A stretch of DNA of 64,000 bases, from contig NZ_JAQZSM010000010.1 in assembly GCF_028745735.1 (NCBI RefSeq), positions 62,001-126,000 of the forward strand, given 5' to 3'. How positions within the stretch are numbered: the stretch's first letter is position 1; the number at the start of each line of letters is the position of its first letter. This stretch comes from Roseinatronobacter alkalisoli. Its GTDB lineage: Bacteria; Pseudomonadota; Alphaproteobacteria; Rhodobacterales; Rhodobacteraceae. The notes under the pieces were generated by a model. It was not told where the DNA came from and ran no database searches. It saw only the letters and a program-made list of their open reading frames with translations. This document shows, in pieces, positions 53,523 through 62,654 of this stretch. Both the position numbers and the translations under genes were made by a program.

Positions 53523-54308
53523 ATGGACATGAACGACATCATTCTGGAAACCCGTGGCCTGACCAAACACTATGGTGGTGTTCACGCGCTGGAAGACGCC
53601 AATTTCACCCTGCGCAGGGGTGAACATGTGGCCATCATGGGCGATAATGGCGCGGGTAAGTCCACCTTTGTCCGACAGATCACCGGCGTCGAACAACCTA
53701 CCCGTGGCGAAATCCACTTCGATGGCAACAAGGTCGAGTTCAAAGGCCCGATCGAAGCACGCGAAGCCGGCATTGAAGCTGTCTTTCAGACACTTGCGCT
53801 GGCGGATCATCTGGACGTGCCCGATAACCTGTTTCTGGGGCGGGAAAAGACGAAATGGAACTGGCTTGGCCCGTTCCGGCGGCTGGATTACGCGGCAATG
53901 CATGCCGACACGCTGGCGGCGCTGGAAAAGACCGGGGTCAAGATCCCTTCCATCCGTAACACGATTCAGTTCATGTCGGGTGGGCAGCGGCAATGCGTGG
54001 CGATAGCGCGCACTGCGACCTTTCATTCCAAACTGACCATCATGGACGAACCCACAGCGGCGCTTGGCGTACAGGAAACCGCGCAGGTGGAAAACATTGT
54101 CCGCGCGCTGAAGGAACAGGGCGAACCATTGATCCTGATCAGCCATAACATGCGGCAGGTGATGGATCTGTGTGACCGGATTGTCGTGTTCCGGCGCGGG
54201 CGTATCTGCGCCAATCTGCGCGCCGCAGATGTGAGTGGTGAGGAGGTTGTGGCCTATATCACCGGCGCGAAAACCCAGGCGGAATACATGGTCGAAGACG
54301 CGCTGTAA
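53523..54308 (+). CDS. Sugar ABC transporter ATP-binding protein, single domain (probably inositol)
   Basis: A 261-residue ABC ATPase: Walker A GDNGAGKSTFV, Q-loop in EAVFQTLALADHLDV, signature MSGGQRQCVAIARTATF, Walker B LTIMDEPTAALG, and the H-loop ILISHNM. Ribose-type importers usually have a fused double ATPase of about 500 residues; here one domain is encoded, so the protein should dimerise, as in fructose (FrcA-type) importers. The start follows GAAGGGAGC after the permease stop. Confidence 0.93.
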   Translation: MDMNDIILETRGLTKHYGGVHALEDANFTLRRGEHVAIMGDNGAGKSTFVRQITGVEQPTRGEIHFDGNKVEFKGPIEAREAGIEAVFQTLALADHLDVPDNLFLGREKTKWNWLGPFRRLDYAAMHADTLAALEKTGVKIPSIRNTIQFMSGGQRQCVAIARTATFHSKLTIMDEPTAALGVQETAQVENIVRALKEQGEPLILISHNMRQVMDLCDRIVVFRRGRICANLRAADVSGEEVVAYITGAKTQAEYMVEDAL

Positions 54309-54328
54309 GCTATATCGAACGAAAACCC

Positions 54329-54352
54329 GATGCGCCCGCCTTGCGGGGCATC
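54329..54352. repeat. Intercistronic hairpin between the inositol ATPase and iolG genes
   Basis: GATGC-G-CCCGC-CTT-GCGGG-GCATC, ten base pairs with one bulge, in the 65-base gap. It may stabilise the transporter part of the mRNA. There is no T-run. Confidence 0.5.
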
Positions 54353-54373
54353 CCTCCTTTCAAAGGTTCCGAA

Positions 54374-55387
54374 ATGACAACACGTTTTGCCGTTCTGGGC
54401 GCAGGCCGCATCGGCCAGGTGCATGCCCGCGCCATCGCACAGGTTGACGGGGCGGCACTTGTCGCCATCGCCGACCCCATCAGCGCCGCAGCCGAAGCCA
54501 TGGCCACGAAATATGGCTGCGATATCCGTTCCATTGACGCTATCGAAGCTGCGGATGATGTCGATGCCGTGGTTATCTGCACGCCCACCGACACGCATGC
54601 CGATCTGATTGAACGGTTCTGCCGCGCGGGCAAGGCGGTGTTTTGTGAAAAACCGGTTGATCTGGACACAGCGCGCGTGCGGGCCTGCCTGCAAGTGGTC
54701 AAGGAAACCGGCGGCCGGGTCATGGTGGGGTTCAACCGCCGTTTCGACCCCGATTTCGCGGCGCTGAAAGCCGCGATTGATGCAGGCCGCATTGGCAAGG
54801 TCGAAATGGTAACTCTGATCAGTCGCGACCCCGGCGCGCCGCCTTACGACTATATCACCAGTTCAGGCGGGATTTTCCGCGACATGACAATCCATGATTT
54901 TGACATGGCGCGCTGGCTGCTGGGCGAGGAGGTGGAAACCGTCATGGCACAGGCATCAGTGCTGACCGACCCGAAAATAGGCGCGCTGGGTGATTTTGAC
55001 AGCGCGAATGTCATCCTGCGCACCGCAAGCGGGCGGCAGGCCATCATCACCAATTCCCGCCGCGCAACCTATGGCTATGACCAGCGGATCGAGGTTCTGG
55101 GCGAAACCGGCATGGTCAGTGCGCGCAATCAGCATGCAGCAAACATCCAGTTCGCCGATGCGCAGGGGTTTCATGATGCGCCTTTGCTGAATTTCTTCAT
55201 GACCCGTTATACTGCGGCCTATGCTGCTGAAATCGCGGCATTTGCGGCGGCGCTGCGCGACGGCAGTGCCATGCCCATCACTGCCGGGGATGGGCTGCGC
55301 GCGCTGGAACTGGCCGATGCGGCGCTGCAATCGGCCCAAAGCGGGCAGGCGGTGCGGCTGGTCGCGTCAGCACAGAAAGTCGCATGA
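54374..55387 (+). CDS. iolG: Inositol 2-dehydrogenase IolG
   Basis: Oxidises myo-inositol to 2-keto-myo-inositol with NAD, the first catabolic step. The 337-residue Gfo/Idh/MocA protein has the Rossmann loop [22 protein letters not shown] with Lys93, [20 protein letters not shown], and the catalytic D-x-x-x-H of [22 protein letters not shown], all characteristic of IolG. GAAATG follows AAAGG. It overlaps the next dehydrogenase gene by four bases. Confidence 0.93.
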   Translation: MTTRFAVLGAGRIGQVHARAIAQVDGAALVAIADPISAAAEAMATKYGCDIRSIDAIEAADDVDAVVICTPTDTHADLIERFCRAGKAVFCEKPVDLDTARVRACLQVVKETGGRVMVGFNRRFDPDFAALKAAIDAGRIGKVEMVTLISRDPGAPPYDYITSSGGIFRDMTIHDFDMARWLLGEEVETVMAQASVLTDPKIGALGDFDSANVILRTASGRQAIITNSRRATYGYDQRIEVLGETGMVSARNQHAANIQFADAQGFHDAPLLNFFMTRYTAAYAAEIAAFAAALRDGSAMPITAGDGLRALELADAALQSAQSGQAVRLVASAQKVA

Positions 55388-56502
55388 TGTCCCATGGCGT
55401 GGCATTGATTGGCACCGGCTTCATGGGCAAATGCCATGCGCTTGCATGGCGTGGGGTCGCGCCTGTCTTTGGTGGTGTTCATCCGCGTCTGGAAATCCTG
55501 TGCGATGTGACACAGGCACAGGCCGACGAATTTGCCGCGCGTTTTGGCTTCGCGCGTGGCATGGCCGATTGGGAAGCGGCAATCAGTGATCCGGCGGTTG
55601 ATGTGGTGTCCATCACGACGCCCAATGGTCTGCACCGCCCCATGGCGGAAGCCGCCTTGCGCGCGGGCAAGCATGTCTGGCTGGAAAAGCCGATGGCGCT
55701 GACGCTTGCGGACGCGCAGGCTATGGCCGCCCTCGCTGCCGCCCATCCCCGTCAGGTCACGCTTCTGGGTTATAACTACCTGCGTGCGCCTGCATTTCAG
55801 GCCGCCCTTGCATTGGTGCAGGACGGCAGGATCGGCACGCCGCTGGCCTTTCGCGGGGTCTATGACGAAGATTACTGCGCCGATCCGGCGCTGCCCTGGT
55901 CCTGGCGGATGACGCATGAAGGCGGCGGTCTTGGTGCGCTTGGGGATCTTGGCTGCCATCTGGTCAGTGTTATGGTGGCCCTGATGGGCGAAGTCACCGA
56001 AGTTACCGCGATGACGCAGATTGCCGTGCCACAGCGCCCTGCGCCCGATGGCCCCCGCACGGTCGAGAATGAGGACAGCGCACTGGCGCTTATCCGTTTC
56101 GCCAGTGGTGCGCAGGGGTCATTTGCCACCAGTCGCGTGGCGCGCGGTCGGAAATGCCGGTTGCAATGGGAAGTGCATGGCAGCGATGGGACAATCGTGT
56201 TCGATCAGGAAAACATGAACGAGCTTTGGATTCATCGTGCCGGTGAAGCGGGTTTTACCCGCCATCTGACAGGCCCGGACCAGCCTGATTTTGCAGCGTT
56301 CTGTCCCGCACCGGGCCATAATTTCGGCTTCAATGAACAGAAAGTAATAGAGGCGCGCGACCTGATCCGCGCTATTGATGGCGGCGTGCCCTGTGGCCCC
56401 GATTTTGCCGAAGGGGTGCAGATCGAGCGGATCATTCACGCCATGGCGCGTTCACAGGGCCGCCCCGTCCGCATGGAGGATATGAAACATGACGCAGCTT
56501 GA
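55384..56502 (+). CDS. Gfo/Idh/MocA oxidoreductase, second inositol dehydrogenase candidate
   Basis: A 372-residue NAD(P) oxidoreductase, the IolW/IolX/YisS type often found beside iolG. It has [34 protein letters not shown] with the catalytic Lys, [25 protein letters not shown], and [23 protein letters not shown] with the Asp-His pair. It probably acts on scyllo- or D-chiro-inositol, or on an inosose, which I infer from context. The start overlaps iolG, and the end overlaps iolC by 14 bases. Confidence 0.85.
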   Translation: MMSHGVALIGTGFMGKCHALAWRGVAPVFGGVHPRLEILCDVTQAQADEFAARFGFARGMADWEAAISDPAVDVVSITTPNGLHRPMAEAALRAGKHVWLEKPMALTLADAQAMAALAAAHPRQVTLLGYNYLRAPAFQAALALVQDGRIGTPLAFRGVYDEDYCADPALPWSWRMTHEGGGLGALGDLGCHLVSVMVALMGEVTEVTAMTQIAVPQRPAPDGPRTVENEDSALALIRFASGAQGSFATSRVARGRKCRLQWEVHGSDGTIVFDQENMNELWIHRAGEAGFTRHLTGPDQPDFAAFCPAPGHNFGFNEQKVIEARDLIRAIDGGVPCGPDFAEGVQIERIIHAMARSQGRPVRMEDMKHDAA

Positions 56503-58408
56503 CCTGATCACGATTGGCCGGTCGTCGGTGGATCTATACGGCGCGCAGGTTGGTGGGCGGCTGGAAGATATGGGCGGTTTCGCCAAGTATATCGGCGGCA
56601 GCCCCACGAATATTGCCTGTGGCACTGCGCGGCTGGGGCTGCGGTCAGCGGTAATCACGCGGGTCGGGGACGAACATATGGGCCGTTTCATCCGCGAACA
56701 GCTGGCCCGCGAAGGGGTGGATGTGCGCGGCGTGGTGACGGATGCGGACCGTCTGACCGCGCTGGTATTGCTGGGTATCCGTGATGAGGACCAGTTTCCG
56801 CTGATTTTCTACCGCGAGAATTGCGCGGATATGGCGCTGTGCGAAGATGACATTGACGAAGGGTTCATTGCATCCGCCCGCGCGCTGTTGCCCACGGGCA
56901 CGCATCTAAGCCACCCGCGCACAGAAGCGGCGGTGCTGAAGGCGCTGCGTCTGGCGCGGAAGCATGGTGTCAGAACCGCGCTGGACATTGATTACCGCCC
57001 GAACCTGTGGGGCGTGGCCGGGCATGGTGATGGCGAAAACCGCTTTGTGGAATCGGCGGCGGTGACGGAAAAACTGCAAGCATCTTTGCATTTCTTTGAC
57101 CTGATTGTGGGCACTGAAGAAGAATTCCACATCGCAGGCGGCACGACAGATACGATTGCCGCACTTCGTGCCGTGCGGGCCGTGTCGGATGCGGTGCTGG
57201 TGTGCAAACGCGGCGCGGCAGGCGCCGTGGCGTTTGAAGGCACGATCCCCGACAGGCTGGATGATGGCCAGACCGGCCCCGGATTCCCCATTGAGGTGTT
57301 CAATGTTCTGGGCGCGGGGGACGGGTTCTTTTCCGGCTTGATGAAGGGCTGGCTGGATGGGGCGGACTGGCCGACCGCACTGAAATACGCCAATGCCTGC
57401 GGGGCATTCGCGGTGTCGCGCCATGGCTGCACCCCCGCCTATCCGTCGCTTGCGGAACTGGAGTTCTTTCTGGAACGTGGCGTGATCCGGCCTGATCTGC
57501 GCAATGATGCGGCGCTGGAGCAGATTCACTGGTCCACCAACCGCGCGCGCAATCATGGGGCGGACTGGCCAGATTACCGCATCTTCGCCTTTGACCACCG
57601 GATTCAGCTTGAAGAAATGGATGGCTACACCCCTGAACGCGGCGCTGCGTTCAAGGAACTGTGCCTGCAAGCCGCGCTGTCGGTTCAGGATGGGCGCGCG
57701 GGCTATGGCATTCTGTGCGATGACCGGATCGGACGGCGGGCATTGCACGCGGCCAGTGGCACTGGGCTGTGGGTCGGGCGGCCTGCAGAATGGCCGGGGT
57801 CACGGCCCCTGACGCTGGAACCGGCACTTGGCCCCGATTGCGGTGGCCTGGAGGCATGGGCGCGGGGGAATGTGGTGAAGGTGCTGTGCTTTTGCCACCC
57901 TGATGATGACGCGGGCCTGTGGGCGGAACAGATTGCCACGGTCAGGCGGTTATACGCGGCGGCGCGGCGCAACGGGCTGGAATTCCTGCTGGAAGTAATC
58001 CCGTCCAAAGCGGGCGCAGTGGATGAGCAGACCACCGCACAGGTGATTTCACGGTTTTACGACGAAGGGGTGTTTCCGGACTGGTGGAAGCTGGAACCAC
58101 TTAGGACGCGCGCGGCCTGGGCCAATGCCATTGCCGCGATTGAAGCGCATGACCGCTATACGCGCGGGATTGTCGTGCTGGGGCTGGACGCGCCAGAGGA
58201 TGATCTGGCAGCCAGTTTCGCCACCGCCGCGCAATTTCCGCTGGTCAAGGGCTTTGCCGTGGGGCGCACGATCTTTGGGGATGTCGCGCGGCGCTGGTTT
58301 GCAGGCAAGGTCGATAATGCGGGCGCGATCGCCGAGATGGCTGCCCGCTACGCGCGGCTTTGTGCGGTCTGGGACGGTGCGCGGGCACAGGCACGCGATG
58401 CGGCCTGA
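56489..58408 (+). CDS. iolC: 5-dehydro-2-deoxygluconokinase fused to a DUF2090 domain (IolC-IolJ-like)
   Basis: A two-domain protein of 639 residues. Residues 1 to about 325 are a PfkB/ribokinase-type kinase that phosphorylates 5-dehydro-2-deoxygluconate: [61 protein letters not shown] and the catalytic [10 protein letters not shown] with Asp278. From about 335 to the end is a DUF2090 domain ([14 protein letters not shown]...[11 protein letters not shown]...[19 protein letters not shown]). DUF2090 shows aldolase-like TIM-barrel character, and fused proteins are annotated as kinase/aldolase; the second activity is an inference. A separate IolJ is absent here, which fits. Confidence 0.93.
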   Translation: MTQLDLITIGRSSVDLYGAQVGGRLEDMGGFAKYIGGSPTNIACGTARLGLRSAVITRVGDEHMGRFIREQLAREGVDVRGVVTDADRLTALVLLGIRDEDQFPLIFYRENCADMALCEDDIDEGFIASARALLPTGTHLSHPRTEAAVLKALRLARKHGVRTALDIDYRPNLWGVAGHGDGENRFVESAAVTEKLQASLHFFDLIVGTEEEFHIAGGTTDTIAALRAVRAVSDAVLVCKRGAAGAVAFEGTIPDRLDDGQTGPGFPIEVFNVLGAGDGFFSGLMKGWLDGADWPTALKYANACGAFAVSRHGCTPAYPSLAELEFFLERGVIRPDLRNDAALEQIHWSTNRARNHGADWPDYRIFAFDHRIQLEEMDGYTPERGAAFKELCLQAALSVQDGRAGYGILCDDRIGRRALHAASGTGLWVGRPAEWPGSRPLTLEPALGPDCGGLEAWARGNVVKVLCFCHPDDDAGLWAEQIATVRRLYAAARRNGLEFLLEVIPSKAGAVDEQTTAQVISRFYDEGVFPDWWKLEPLRTRAAWANAIAAIEAHDRYTRGIVVLGLDAPEDDLAASFATAAQFPLVKGFAVGRTIFGDVARRWFAGKVDNAGAIAEMAARYARLCAVWDGARAQARDAA

Positions 58409-58471
58409 AGGGGGTCTGGGGGCGCGGCCCCCGGAATATTCTGGGCAAGATGAAGACGGGAAGGATAAGGC

Positions 58472-60295
58472 ATGAGCGGGACAGTTCGGTTGACAGCGGC
58501 GCAGGCCATGGTGCGTTGGTTGTCGGTACAAATGGCCGAGGATGGCGCGCGCTTCATCGCGGGTGCCTGGGCCATATTCGGGCATGGAAACGTCGCAGGA
58601 CTGGGCGAGGCATTGCACGGCATTGGCGATGATTTCCCGACATGGCGGGGACAGAATGAACAGACCATGGCGCATGCTGCTATTGCCTATGCCAAGCAAT
58701 TGCAGCGCAGGCATGCGATGATGGTGACATCCAGTATCGGGCCGGGGGCCACGAATATGGTGACCGCAGCGGCGCTGGCACATGTGAACCGCTTGCCGGT
58801 GCTGTTTGTGCCGGGGGATGTGTTTGCCGGGCGCGGGCCGGACCCGGTGCTGCAACAGATCGAGGATTTCACGGATGGTACGGTTTCCGCAAATGACTGC
58901 TTTCGCCCGGTCAGCCGTTATTTTGACCGCATCACCCGGCCTGAGCAGCTTCTGACCGCCCTGCCCCGCGCGCTTCGGGTCATGACTGATCCCGCCGATT
59001 GCGGGCCCGTTACGCTGGCGTTCTGCCAGGATGTTCAGGCCGAGGCCTATGACTGGCCAGAGGCATTCTTTACGCCCCGGATCTGGCGTATCCGGCGCCC
59101 CTCCCTTGATCAGGGCGAGATCTGGCGCGCCGGCAGCCTTATCCGCGCGGCGCAACGCCCAGTAATCGTCGCCGGGGGGGGCGTGCATTTTTCCGGGGCC
59201 TGTGACGATCTGGCGCGCTTCGCAGAGGCGCACGGCATTCCCGTGGTGGAAACGCAGGCGGGCAAATCGGCGTTGCACTGGGAACACCCTTGGAACTTTG
59301 GGCCGGTCGGCGTGACGGGCGCCGAATGTGCCAACCGGCTGTGCGCAGAGGCAGACCTCGTTATCGGCGTCGGCACCCGCTTTCAGGACTTTACCACCGG
59401 TTCATGGGCATTGTTCAAGAACCCCGGATGCCAGCTTCTGTCGATCAATGTGGCGGCTTATGATGCCCTCAAACACGGGGCCGAAGCTGTTCAGGGCGAT
59501 GCTGCGCTGGCTTTGGCTGCGCTGGGGGCCGACCTGCGCGATCACAAGGCGCCGCCGCCGCTGGACCTGCGCGATGACTGGTTTGCCCGTGTCGATCCGC
59601 TGACGTTGCCCCCTGCCAACGCCAACAGTCTGCCAACCGACCAACAGGTGATCGGCGCCGTTCAGCGCACGGTGCACAATGATACGGTGGTCATGTCGGC
59701 GGCGGGGACCATGCCCGGAGAATTGCACAAGCTGTGGAAATCCACGCGCACGGGCGATTATCACATGGAATACGGCTATTCCTGCATGGGCTACGAGGTG
59801 GCGGGCGCGATGGGTATCAAACTGGCGGAGCCCGCGCGCGACGTGATCTGCATGCTGGGCGATGGCAGCTATATGATGGCCAATTCGGAACTGGCAACCG
59901 CGGTGATGATGGGCGTTCCCTTTACCGTCGTGCTGACCGATAATCGTGGGTATGGCTGCATCAACCGGTTGCAGATGGGCACAGGCGGGGCGGAGTTCAA
60001 CAACCTCTATGCCCATGCGCGGGTTGAGAACCAGCCGCAGATTGATTTTGCTGCCCATGCAAGCGCCATGGGTGCAGAGGCCGTCAAGGTGGCCAGCATT
60101 GCCGAGCTGGAATCGGCACTGGCCGCGCGCGCGGGCAAGACGCGCCCCTATGTGATTGTCATTGACACTGACCCATACCCCAGCACGCCCCATGGCGGGC
60201 ATTGGTGGGATGTGGCCGTGCCGGAAGTCAGCCCGCGTGCGGATGTGCGCGCGGCGCGTGAAAATTATGAAACCAAGCTGAAAGACCGCCCATGA
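58472..60295 (+). CDS. iolD: 3D-(3,5/4)-trihydroxycyclohexane-1,2-dione acylhydrolase (ring-opening) IolD
   Basis: A thiamine-diphosphate enzyme that opens the inositol ring to 5-deoxyglucuronate. The 607 residues have the N-terminal pyrimidine-binding domain ([18 protein letters not shown]...FPTWRGQNEQTMAHAAIAYAK), the central domain, and the ThDP/metal motif MLGDGSYMMANSELATAV near residue 462. VLTDNRGYGCINRLQ and PSTPHGGHWWDVAVPEV complete the family pattern. A GGAAGGATAAGGC site precedes ATG. A GGGGGCGCGGCCCCC hairpin lies in the short gap to iolC. Confidence 0.95.
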   Translation: MSGTVRLTAAQAMVRWLSVQMAEDGARFIAGAWAIFGHGNVAGLGEALHGIGDDFPTWRGQNEQTMAHAAIAYAKQLQRRHAMMVTSSIGPGATNMVTAAALAHVNRLPVLFVPGDVFAGRGPDPVLQQIEDFTDGTVSANDCFRPVSRYFDRITRPEQLLTALPRALRVMTDPADCGPVTLAFCQDVQAEAYDWPEAFFTPRIWRIRRPSLDQGEIWRAGSLIRAAQRPVIVAGGGVHFSGACDDLARFAEAHGIPVVETQAGKSALHWEHPWNFGPVGVTGAECANRLCAEADLVIGVGTRFQDFTTGSWALFKNPGCQLLSINVAAYDALKHGAEAVQGDAALALAALGADLRDHKAPPPLDLRDDWFARVDPLTLPPANANSLPTDQQVIGAVQRTVHNDTVVMSAAGTMPGELHKLWKSTRTGDYHMEYGYSCMGYEVAGAMGIKLAEPARDVICMLGDGSYMMANSELATAVMMGVPFTVVLTDNRGYGCINRLQMGTGGAEFNNLYAHARVENQPQIDFAAHASAMGAEAVKVASIAELESALAARAGKTRPYVIVIDTDPYPSTPHGGHWWDVAVPEVSPRADVRAARENYETKLKDRP

Positions 60296-61194
60296 TCCAG
60301 TTCGGCACCAACCCCATCGCCTGGGCCAATGATGATGATCACAGCATTGGCGCAGATATTCCGACCGCGCGCATATTGCACGAAGCGGGTGAACTGATCG
60401 GCTTTGACGGGATCGAGAACGGCCATCGCTGGCCAGACGACCCCGAGGAGTTGCGCGCGACCCTTGCCGCGCATGGGCTGGCCTTCATTTCCGGCTGGTA
60501 TTCGTGCCAGTTGCTGGTGCGGTCCGTGGCTGCGGAAATCGAAGCCTGTCAGGCGCATCTGGCGAAGCTGCGGCACAATGGCTGCAAGGTGATGATCGTA
60601 TGCGAGACATCGAATGCGATTCATGGCGGCGATGTGCCGCTGGCGCAGCGCCCGAAGCTGACAGCGGCAGAAATGCAAGGTTTTGCCGCGAAGCTGGAGG
60701 AATTCGCAGCCTATCTGGCCGGGCAGGGGATCACGCTGGCCTATCACCACCATATGGGCACGGTTATTGAATCTCCGGATGACATTGACGCGCTGATGGC
60801 CGCGACCGGGCCGCATGTGCATCTGCTGTTTGACGCGGGGCATTGCCATTTCGGCGGGGGGAACCCTGAAACGGTGCTGGCGCGTCATGTCGGGCGCGTG
60901 GCCCATTTCCATGCCAAGAATGTGCGCGACCCCATTATGGCACAGGTCCGGGCGCAGGGGCTGTCCTTCCTTGACGGGGTGCGCGCGGGTGTGTTTACGG
61001 TGCCGGGTGATCAGGAAGGCGCGATTGATTTCGAACCCCTGCTGGCGATCCTTGCGCGGGCCGGTTATGATGGCTGGATCGTGATAGAGGCCGAACAACT
61101 GCCCGATGCGCGCAACCCGCTTCTGTACCAGACCCTTGGCCTGCATACGCTGAAGCGTCTGGCCGCAAAGACAGGATTGACCCCATCGCAATGA
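60292..61194 (+). CDS. iolE: Myo-inosose-2 dehydratase IolE
   Basis: Removes water from 2-keto-myo-inositol to give the diketone substrate of IolD. The 300-residue TIM-barrel protein starts FGTNPIAWANDDDHSIGADIPTARILHEAGELIGFDGIENGHRWP, a near-diagnostic IolE sequence, and has LAYHHHMGTVIESPDDID, VHLLFDAGHCHFGGGNPETVL and WIVIEAEQLPDARNP with the metal ligands. It overlaps iolD by four bases and the next small gene by four bases. Confidence 0.95.
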   Translation: MIQFGTNPIAWANDDDHSIGADIPTARILHEAGELIGFDGIENGHRWPDDPEELRATLAAHGLAFISGWYSCQLLVRSVAAEIEACQAHLAKLRHNGCKVMIVCETSNAIHGGDVPLAQRPKLTAAEMQGFAAKLEEFAAYLAGQGITLAYHHHMGTVIESPDDIDALMAATGPHVHLLFDAGHCHFGGGNPETVLARHVGRVAHFHAKNVRDPIMAQVRAQGLSFLDGVRAGVFTVPGDQEGAIDFEPLLAILARAGYDGWIVIEAEQLPDARNPLLYQTLGLHTLKRLAAKTGLTPSQ

Positions 61195-61385
61195 AATTTC
61201 TGGATGTGCAGCACCCGTTCTTTCGCCCGCTTTGGCGACGGGTGGCGGTGGTGACGCTGTGTCTGGGCTGGGCCGTGTTTGAAATTGTCACGGGCAGCCC
61301 GTTCTTTGCCATATTGTTTGGTGCGGCGGGGCTTTATTGCGCGCATCAGTTCTTCATCGCTTTTGACCCGAAAGACCCGGAATAA
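61191..61385 (+). CDS. Small two-helix membrane protein in the inositol operon
   Basis: A 64-residue protein with an HPFFRPLWRR segment, then two hydrophobic stretches (VAVVTLCLGWAVFEIV and FFAILFGAAGLYCAHQFFIA) and a short acidic tail DPKDPE. Similar small membrane proteins with the same N-terminal phrase are, to my memory, present in other proteobacteria under a DUF name (DUF3329-like). It overlaps iolE by four bases and is followed 11 bases later by iolB, so it is expressed as part of the operon. Its role is unknown; an accessory to the importer would be speculation. Confidence 0.7.
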   Translation: MKFLDVQHPFFRPLWRRVAVVTLCLGWAVFEIVTGSPFFAILFGAAGLYCAHQFFIAFDPKDPE

Positions 61386-61396
61386 AGGAAATCCTG

Positions 61397-62191
61397 ATGT
61401 CGCATTTGCTGCGGAAACCGACAAGCGCCACGGGCCTTGTCCATGATATTACACCGGAAAATGCGGGCTGGGGCTATGTGGGGTTTCAACTGCACCGGCT
61501 GGTGGCGGGTGCTGTGGCTTCGGGCCTGACGGGCGGTCAGGAAGCAATCCTTGTCATGGTCGAAGGGCGCGCGCAGGTGCAGGCCGCCGGGCAGGATTGG
61601 GGCCTTATGGGGGAGCGGATGGATGTGTTTGAAAAAACGCCGCCGCATTGCCTGTATATCCCGCCCGCGCAGGGCTGGCAGGTGGTGGCTGAAACCGACT
61701 GCACGGTTGCGCTGTGTCTGGCACCGGGCAAGGGCAACCACCCTGCGCGGCGTCTGGGGCCGGATGGCATAACCCTGACCCAGCGCGGCGAAGGCAGCAA
61801 TACCCGCTGGATCAACAATATTGCCATGGAAGATGCGGATGTGGCCGACAGCCTGCTGGTGACAGAAGTGTTCACCCCTGCGGGGAACTGGTCCAGCTAT
61901 CCCAGCCACCGCCATGATGAAGATGATTTTCCGCGCATCACCTATCTGGAGGAAAGCTATTACCACCGCCTGAACCCCGCGCAGGGTTTCGGCATCCAGC
62001 GGGTCTATACCGAAGATGGCAGCCTTGATGAAACCATGTCGGTGAAAAACCACGATGTGGTGCTGGTGCCGCGCGGCCACCACCCCTGCGCCGCGCCGCA
62101 CGGGTATGAAATGTATTACCTGAATGTCATGGCCGGCCCGTTGCGCAAATGGCGCTTCGTGGCGGACCCGGACCATGAATGGCTGATGTGA
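61397..62191 (+). CDS. iolB: 5-deoxy-glucuronate isomerase IolB
   Basis: Isomerises 5-deoxy-D-glucuronate, the IolD product, to 5-dehydro-2-deoxygluconate, the substrate of IolC. The 264-residue double-cupin protein has GYVGFQLHRLVAG, LMGERMDVFEKTPPHCLYIPPA, the metal-binding YPSHRHDEDDFPRITYLEESYYHRLNPAQGFGIQRVY and VLVPRGHHPCAAPHGYEMYYLNVMAG. AAAGGAAATCC precedes the ATG. It is the last inositol gene in the window; iolA/mmsA is not seen. Confidence 0.95.
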   Translation: MSHLLRKPTSATGLVHDITPENAGWGYVGFQLHRLVAGAVASGLTGGQEAILVMVEGRAQVQAAGQDWGLMGERMDVFEKTPPHCLYIPPAQGWQVVAETDCTVALCLAPGKGNHPARRLGPDGITLTQRGEGSNTRWINNIAMEDADVADSLLVTEVFTPAGNWSSYPSHRHDEDDFPRITYLEESYYHRLNPAQGFGIQRVYTEDGSLDETMSVKNHDVVLVPRGHHPCAAPHGYEMYYLNVMAGPLRKWRFVADPDHEWLM

Positions 62192-62272
62192 CGGGGTGGG
62201 CTGAAAGCGCGATTGCATCAGGCTGAAACGGTTATCGGGAATGCCTAAGCGCGGAACCAAGGGCGCAAGCCC

Positions 62273-62302
62273 GCCGCGCCACCGGCGGGCCGTCCCGCGG
62301 CC
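62273..62302. repeat. Second copy of the dispersed 30-nt GC-rich repeat
   Basis: 27 of 30 bases match 17401-17430 (shared core CGGCGGGCCGTCCCGC). It lies between iolB and a decayed brnT gene. The stretch 62192-62344 around it holds no gene I can support. Confidence 0.55.
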
Positions 62303-62344
62303 TGCCGGTTCGGCTGGTGTTGTGCCAAGCCATATAGGTCGGAG

Positions 62345-62599
62345 TTATGCCGCCTGCATAAATTGAACTCGTATAGCGTGGGACCGCCAGACCCCGGCCC
62401 ACCGCTGGCGCGGCTTGGTGCATGACCTGCGGCCCGTTTCAGGCCGATCACGATGAAAGCGCTGCTCGGCGATGGTGGAATGCTCCGGATCGGGCCCGAC
62501 AGAGAGGCCCGCGCGGAACATCGCCTCGATCTGGGCGCGGGTCAGGCCGTGCTTTTCACATTTGGCGCTAACGCCGTGGTCCCAGTCGAAAGTGATCAT
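62345..62599 (-). pseudogene. Decayed BrnT-family toxin gene (type II toxin-antitoxin remnant)
   Basis: The first 48 or so codons read like BrnT: MITFDWDHGVSAKCEKHG, TRAQIEAMFRAGLSVGPDPEHSTIAEQRF. After RF the frame goes wrong; one base shift near 62455 restores IVIGLKRAAG, the expected next piece of BrnT, and beyond this the homology is lost. The reading frame then ends in unrelated sequence. No BrnA antitoxin follows. I read it as the 5' half of a broken toxin gene. The BrnT match is from memory of the family pattern. Confidence 0.6.
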
Positions 62600-62654
62600 A
62601 TTGTATGTACAAATGTGCGGACAGTAAAGACGCCCGTGTGGCGGTTCGAGTTAC

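Noticed and set aside
52346-53566. A 406-codon open frame opposite the inositol permease
   Set aside because: The plus-strand permease motifs are unambiguous; the antisense frame is a composition artefact.
58049-59287. A 412-codon open frame opposite iolC/iolD
   Set aside because: It spans two well-supported genes and their gap, with no domain signal.
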